From IMG/VR virus record IMGVR_UViG_3300028607_003725, positions 1 to 64,000 of that record: a stretch of 64,000 nt of DNA. One strand, 5' to 3'. Origin of the DNA: a virus. The notes beneath the pieces were generated by a model that saw only the letters and a program-made list of their open reading frames with translations, was not told the DNA's origin and made no database searches. The translations under genes were made by a program, and so were the position numbers. Within the stretch, counting starts at the first letter, position 1. The number at the start of each line of letters is the position of its first letter. This document shows positions 61,332 to 64,000 of the stretch, in pieces.

Positions 61332-64000
61332 ATGTATAGCTCTAGACAACTACAGATTATTGAAAATTTAACTAGAGAGTTCCTGTCAGACAAAGGCAGA
61401 TTACCCACTAAACAAGAATTAGAAAAACATCTTAATAGAACTAAAGAGTATGCTCCTTTTGTTTCTCCAAAAGTACCTTTGAAGAATGCCCTTAGTAATG
61501 CTTCATATATAACGAAAACTTTAAGAGACCTTTTGCTAGATAGTAATTCAATACAAGAATTAATCAAAAAATTAATAGGTAAAATTGAAAGAATATTAAC
61601 AACTAGTAAAGCTGAATTAGAATCTATACAGAAAAGAGCAGCTAGATTACTAGAATTATATGAAAGTACTGATTTTAAAACTTCTATATATAATGATTTT
61701 CCGGGGGTACCCGATGAAGAATCTTATAATGTTCATTATGATGCGTCCGGTATAAAAATATTACCATCTACTAGCGAAGAATTAACTTATACTCATGGTA
61801 TAAATAGCTATAGTGCTGATGGAACTAATGTAACTTTACAAATAATAAGTACTTCAAATCCATTAGCTGTTTTAGCAAATGGTGTATCTGAAGGGGCAAA
61901 AGGTATATCTATTGCTGTTTCTCTTAGTAATGCTCCAGTATATGTATCATCCATTTATATACAATGTGCTCCTATTACTATAGAAATATTAGTAAATAAT
62001 ATTTCTATAGTTACAAAAGATGTTATTGGAAGTGAAACGTTTATAATAGGAGATGAAGTAACTTCTTTAGAAATTCGAGCATATGATACAACCCCACAAG
62101 TAATGGTAACAATAGATACTTTTCAAATATTTAAATCTGTTTATGGAACAGACGAGGGTTTTGATACTGGAGTTTATATTTCTCCAAAACTAGATTTGGG
62201 AAAAGAGAATGGAAGAACTATTTTTTCTCCAAGTGTTTATATACCAGCAAATGCAGGTATAGTGTGGTATTATTCAACAGATTATGGGGTTTCTGGACCA
62301 AGTGCAGATTGGACTATTGTTGAAAAAGATGAAAATGAAGTAATGCATTTGTGGTGGAATTCTTTGGGACAAACAGGATCAATAATTAACACTACAAGTA
62401 CCTCAGGTAATCTAGCAAATATAGCAAGCTTAGCTCAGTTAGCTTCGCCTGGAGCAAGTGGAGCAAGTGGAGCAAGTGGAGCAAGTGGAGCAAGTGTACC
62501 TTTTTCTATTTTAGAATATCAGGACTTAAAAGTACAAGCAGGACTTGGTAATATTATTTTTATAGCTGATGTGGATCTTAAATTGTATAGGTTTACTACA
62601 CATATGGAGATAGACGAGGCAGGGTATCTATTTGAATTTACTAACCCAACTACAGATGAAGGAAAACTTATTACAAATGTAAGTATAGTGTCTTCAACAT
62701 TTACACATAACGAAATAACAGGAAGTACTGATGTAGTATCAATTGAAGTTCCAGCAGGCAAACATAAGGTTAATATAGAACTACTTGAAGATGATAGATT
62801 TCTAGAAATGGTGAATAATGATGGTAATTTAGATTTTTCAAATATAGTAGATAAAATATCAAATAAATTTGGAGTTGAATTTAATCCTAGAAATATATTT
62901 AACAAAGATTATTTAGGAAGAACTCCTACTGTAAGTATACAGCCTAATACATTAACCGACGTGGATTATACAACTATTCACTACATGAGACCTCTGGATA
63001 GATTTAATTCAATGTGTATTTTACCTTCTACAATAGTGCAGGTAGAAAATTGGTCAAGTTCCCCCGAATTATATTCTATTGTTCCCATTTCTGATGTATA
63101 TACAAAGAATGCCGAATATAGTGCCATAAAAGAAACTCACACATATGGAGGATCAGGCGGTAATTGGTATTATCTAAACGAGTTATACCATAGTCCAACC
63201 GGAGCTACAGGTATTGACGTCACTACATATGTTGGTTCTACTGGAGGTATTTGTTATGGATATGATAGTAATCCTATTCTTGATCCTACTACAGATCTAT
63301 GTGCTAGTCATGATTACGATTTTCTAATAGTGCCAGATACTACTGCCTCCCGTCAAGATGAATTCTATTACAGAGGACTAGACCCAGTAGCTGTATTTGA
63401 ATTAGAATGGTCTGCTAAACCTGGAGCTACTGCTAGTATTGCAGCGTCTAGTTATAATACAACAGACTATTGGACCTGTAATTCATGTGTAACAGGAGCT
63501 ACGTTTTTACTAAGTAGAGAGCCTGATGAGGCTCCTACAGCAATAGAATCAGCTGGAATTACTTATGGAGTCACATATTCTGGTCCGACCGGACCTGGGG
63601 AAAATGGTGGAACAATACATTTAGCAGAAGCCCCTCTTTCTTCATCGATGACCTTTATCGTAGACTATGATGCTACTGCAAGTATTAGAGACCATGTTGC
63701 AGGTACGTCTCTTGTTATGGTACAAAATTTACCAGCATTTCCTGATGGAGCTACTGCCGTAGAGGGTCTAGAGTTAGGTATAAGTTTAACTGAATTTAGT
63801 GGAACTGAGGCTGCACCAGAAGATTTTACATTACATCATGATGTTTTTTCCGTTATATCTTTAGAATATTTGAGTGGGGAAGGGGTTACAGCTACTCTAA
63901 CTGGCTGGACTAGTGGAGCAGAAGGAGCCATAGGTGGAGCTTTATTGGCTATAAATGGTCAGACTATAACAGTTAATACTCAAAATTTAACACTAGATCA
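61332..64000 (+). CDS. Large fibre-type structural protein, cut by the window edge
   Basis: The frame is open from an ATG directly behind the previous TAA to base 64000, at least 889 residues without a stop. The first ~110 residues are helical (QLQIIENLTREFLSDKGRLP; coiled LKNALSNASYITKTLRDLLL). After that it is beta-rich, with a (Gly-Ala-Ser)5 linker at residues 374-388 and then Ig-like or receptor-binding-type beta domains with GATG/GSTG turns. This order (helical base, flexible linker, repeated beta domains) fits a tail fibre anchored to the baseplate by its N-terminus. The C-terminal receptor-binding part lies outside the window. Confidence 0.6.
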   Translation, partial: MYSSRQLQIIENLTREFLSDKGRLPTKQELEKHLNRTKEYAPFVSPKVPLKNALSNASYITKTLRDLLLDSNSIQELIKKLIGKIERILTTSKAELESIQKRAARLLELYESTDFKTSIYNDFPGVPDEESYNVHYDASGIKILPSTSEELTYTHGINSYSADGTNVTLQIISTSNPLAVLANGVSEGAKGISIAVSLSNAPVYVSSIYIQCAPITIEILVNNISIVTKDVIGSETFIIGDEVTSLEIRAYDTTPQVMVTIDTFQIFKSVYGTDEGFDTGVYISPKLDLGKENGRTIFSPSVYIPANAGIVWYYSTDYGVSGPSADWTIVEKDENEVMHLWWNSLGQTGSIINTTSTSGNLANIASLAQLASPGASGASGASGASGASVPFSILEYQDLKVQAGLGNIIFIADVDLKLYRFTTHMEIDEAGYLFEFTNPTTDEGKLITNVSIVSSTFTHNEITGSTDVVSIEVPAGKHKVNIELLEDDRFLEMVNNDGNLDFSNIVDKISNKFGVEFNPRNIFNKDYLGRTPTVSIQPNTLTDVDYTTIHYMRPLDRFNSMCILPSTIVQVENWSSSPELYSIVPISDVYTKNAEYSAIKETHTYGGSGGNWYYLNELYHSPTGATGIDVTTYVGSTGGICYGYDSNPILDPTTDLCASHDYDFLIVPDTTASRQDEFYYRGLDPVAVFELEWSAKPGATASIAASSYNTTDYWTCNSCVTGATFLLSREPDEAPTAIESAGITYGVTYSGPTGPGENGGTIHLAEAPLSSSMTFIVDYDATASIRDHVAGTSLVMVQNLPAFPDGATAVEGLELGISLTEFSGTEAAPEDFTLHHDVFSVISLEYLSGEGVTATLTGWTSGAEGAIGGALLAINGQTITVNTQNLTLD
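62451..62495 (+). repeat. Five tandem copies of GGAGCAAGT (Gly-Ala-Ser)
   Basis: A perfect 9-bp tandem repeat, five units, in frame in the last gene, encoding (Gly-Ala-Ser)5 as a flexible linker between two parts of a fibre protein. Identical units suggest recent expansion by slippage, so copy number may vary. Confidence 0.92.

Noticed and set aside
62451-62495. Tandem repeat as a CRISPR array
   Set aside because: The units are 9 bp, contiguous, without spacers, and in frame within a gene.
1-64000. tRNA genes, rRNA, insertion sequences, integrase sites
   Set aside because: No cloverleaf-like sequence, transposase motif or terminal inverted repeats were recognised; intergenic space is too small for most of these.

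Overview
The window is a 64-kb stretch of the virion-structure and assembly region of a large, AT-rich, contractile-tailed (myovirus-type) bacteriophage. All 30 supported genes (29 complete or nearly so, one cut by the right edge) lie on the + strand. They are packed almost end to end, with many TAATG or TAAATG junctions, and no gap exceeds about 160 bases. A tail sheath gene, tail-tube-like genes, tail assembly chaperones, a baseplate J-like protein and several multi-thousand-residue virion proteins place it in a large or jumbo phage. Terminase, portal, protease and replication genes are not here and must lie outside. Cys-rich D-C-A-G...C-G-V-C repeats and a bacterial-type ferredoxin weakly suggest a marine or environmental host; this is inference. 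Of 29 stop codons, 21 are TAA, 8 TAG and none TGA.

Layout. (1) 1-3358: head module. A frame-broken abundant-looking protein, an HK97-fold-like major capsid protein (GTG start), and a small protein. Strong hairpins follow the first two. (2) 3376-5895: an Ig-like protein and two probable neck or tail-completion proteins. (3) 5924-11934: tail sheath with a terminator behind it, then four consecutive paralogous tail-tube-like proteins. The second has its start codon buried in a perfect 16-bp inverted repeat. (4) 12029-13092: two related tail-assembly-chaperone-like proteins separated by a terminator. (5) 13092-29998: two giant proteins (2622 and 2945 aa) in the tape-measure/ejected-protein position, plus a 68-aa protein. 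(6) 29998-46226: a 5143-aa baseplate-hub-like giant with a Cys-rich repeat region, and a further baseplate protein. (7) 46258-47075: four very small genes including a ferredoxin and an exported basic peptide. (8) 47075-64000: baseplate wedge (gp25-like?, J-like, I-like) and large beta-rich fibre or wedge proteins. The last runs off the window.

The most interesting part is the pair of giant proteins behind the chaperones. The 2622-aa protein carries a complete-looking intein (C1437 to N1745, S+1). Right after it comes a RecB/Cas4-type PD-(D/E)XK nuclease signature (GxxxH, D, ExK, QxxxY). Nearer the C-terminus is a possible ADP-ribosyltransferase-like domain bracketed by a 13-residue direct repeat. 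The 2945-aa protein carries GGDFDGD preceded by RAP, the hallmark of the catalytic double-psi beta-barrel of multisubunit-type RNA polymerases (beta prime, YonO, crAss-like virion RNAP). About 900 residues upstream it has a region resembling the beta-subunit barrel (GEDS, RPGD, lysines). My reading is that this phage carries, and probably injects, a single-chain RNA polymerase together with a nuclease-bearing partner through a contractile tail. The motifs are visible in the sequence; the function and the injection are inference.
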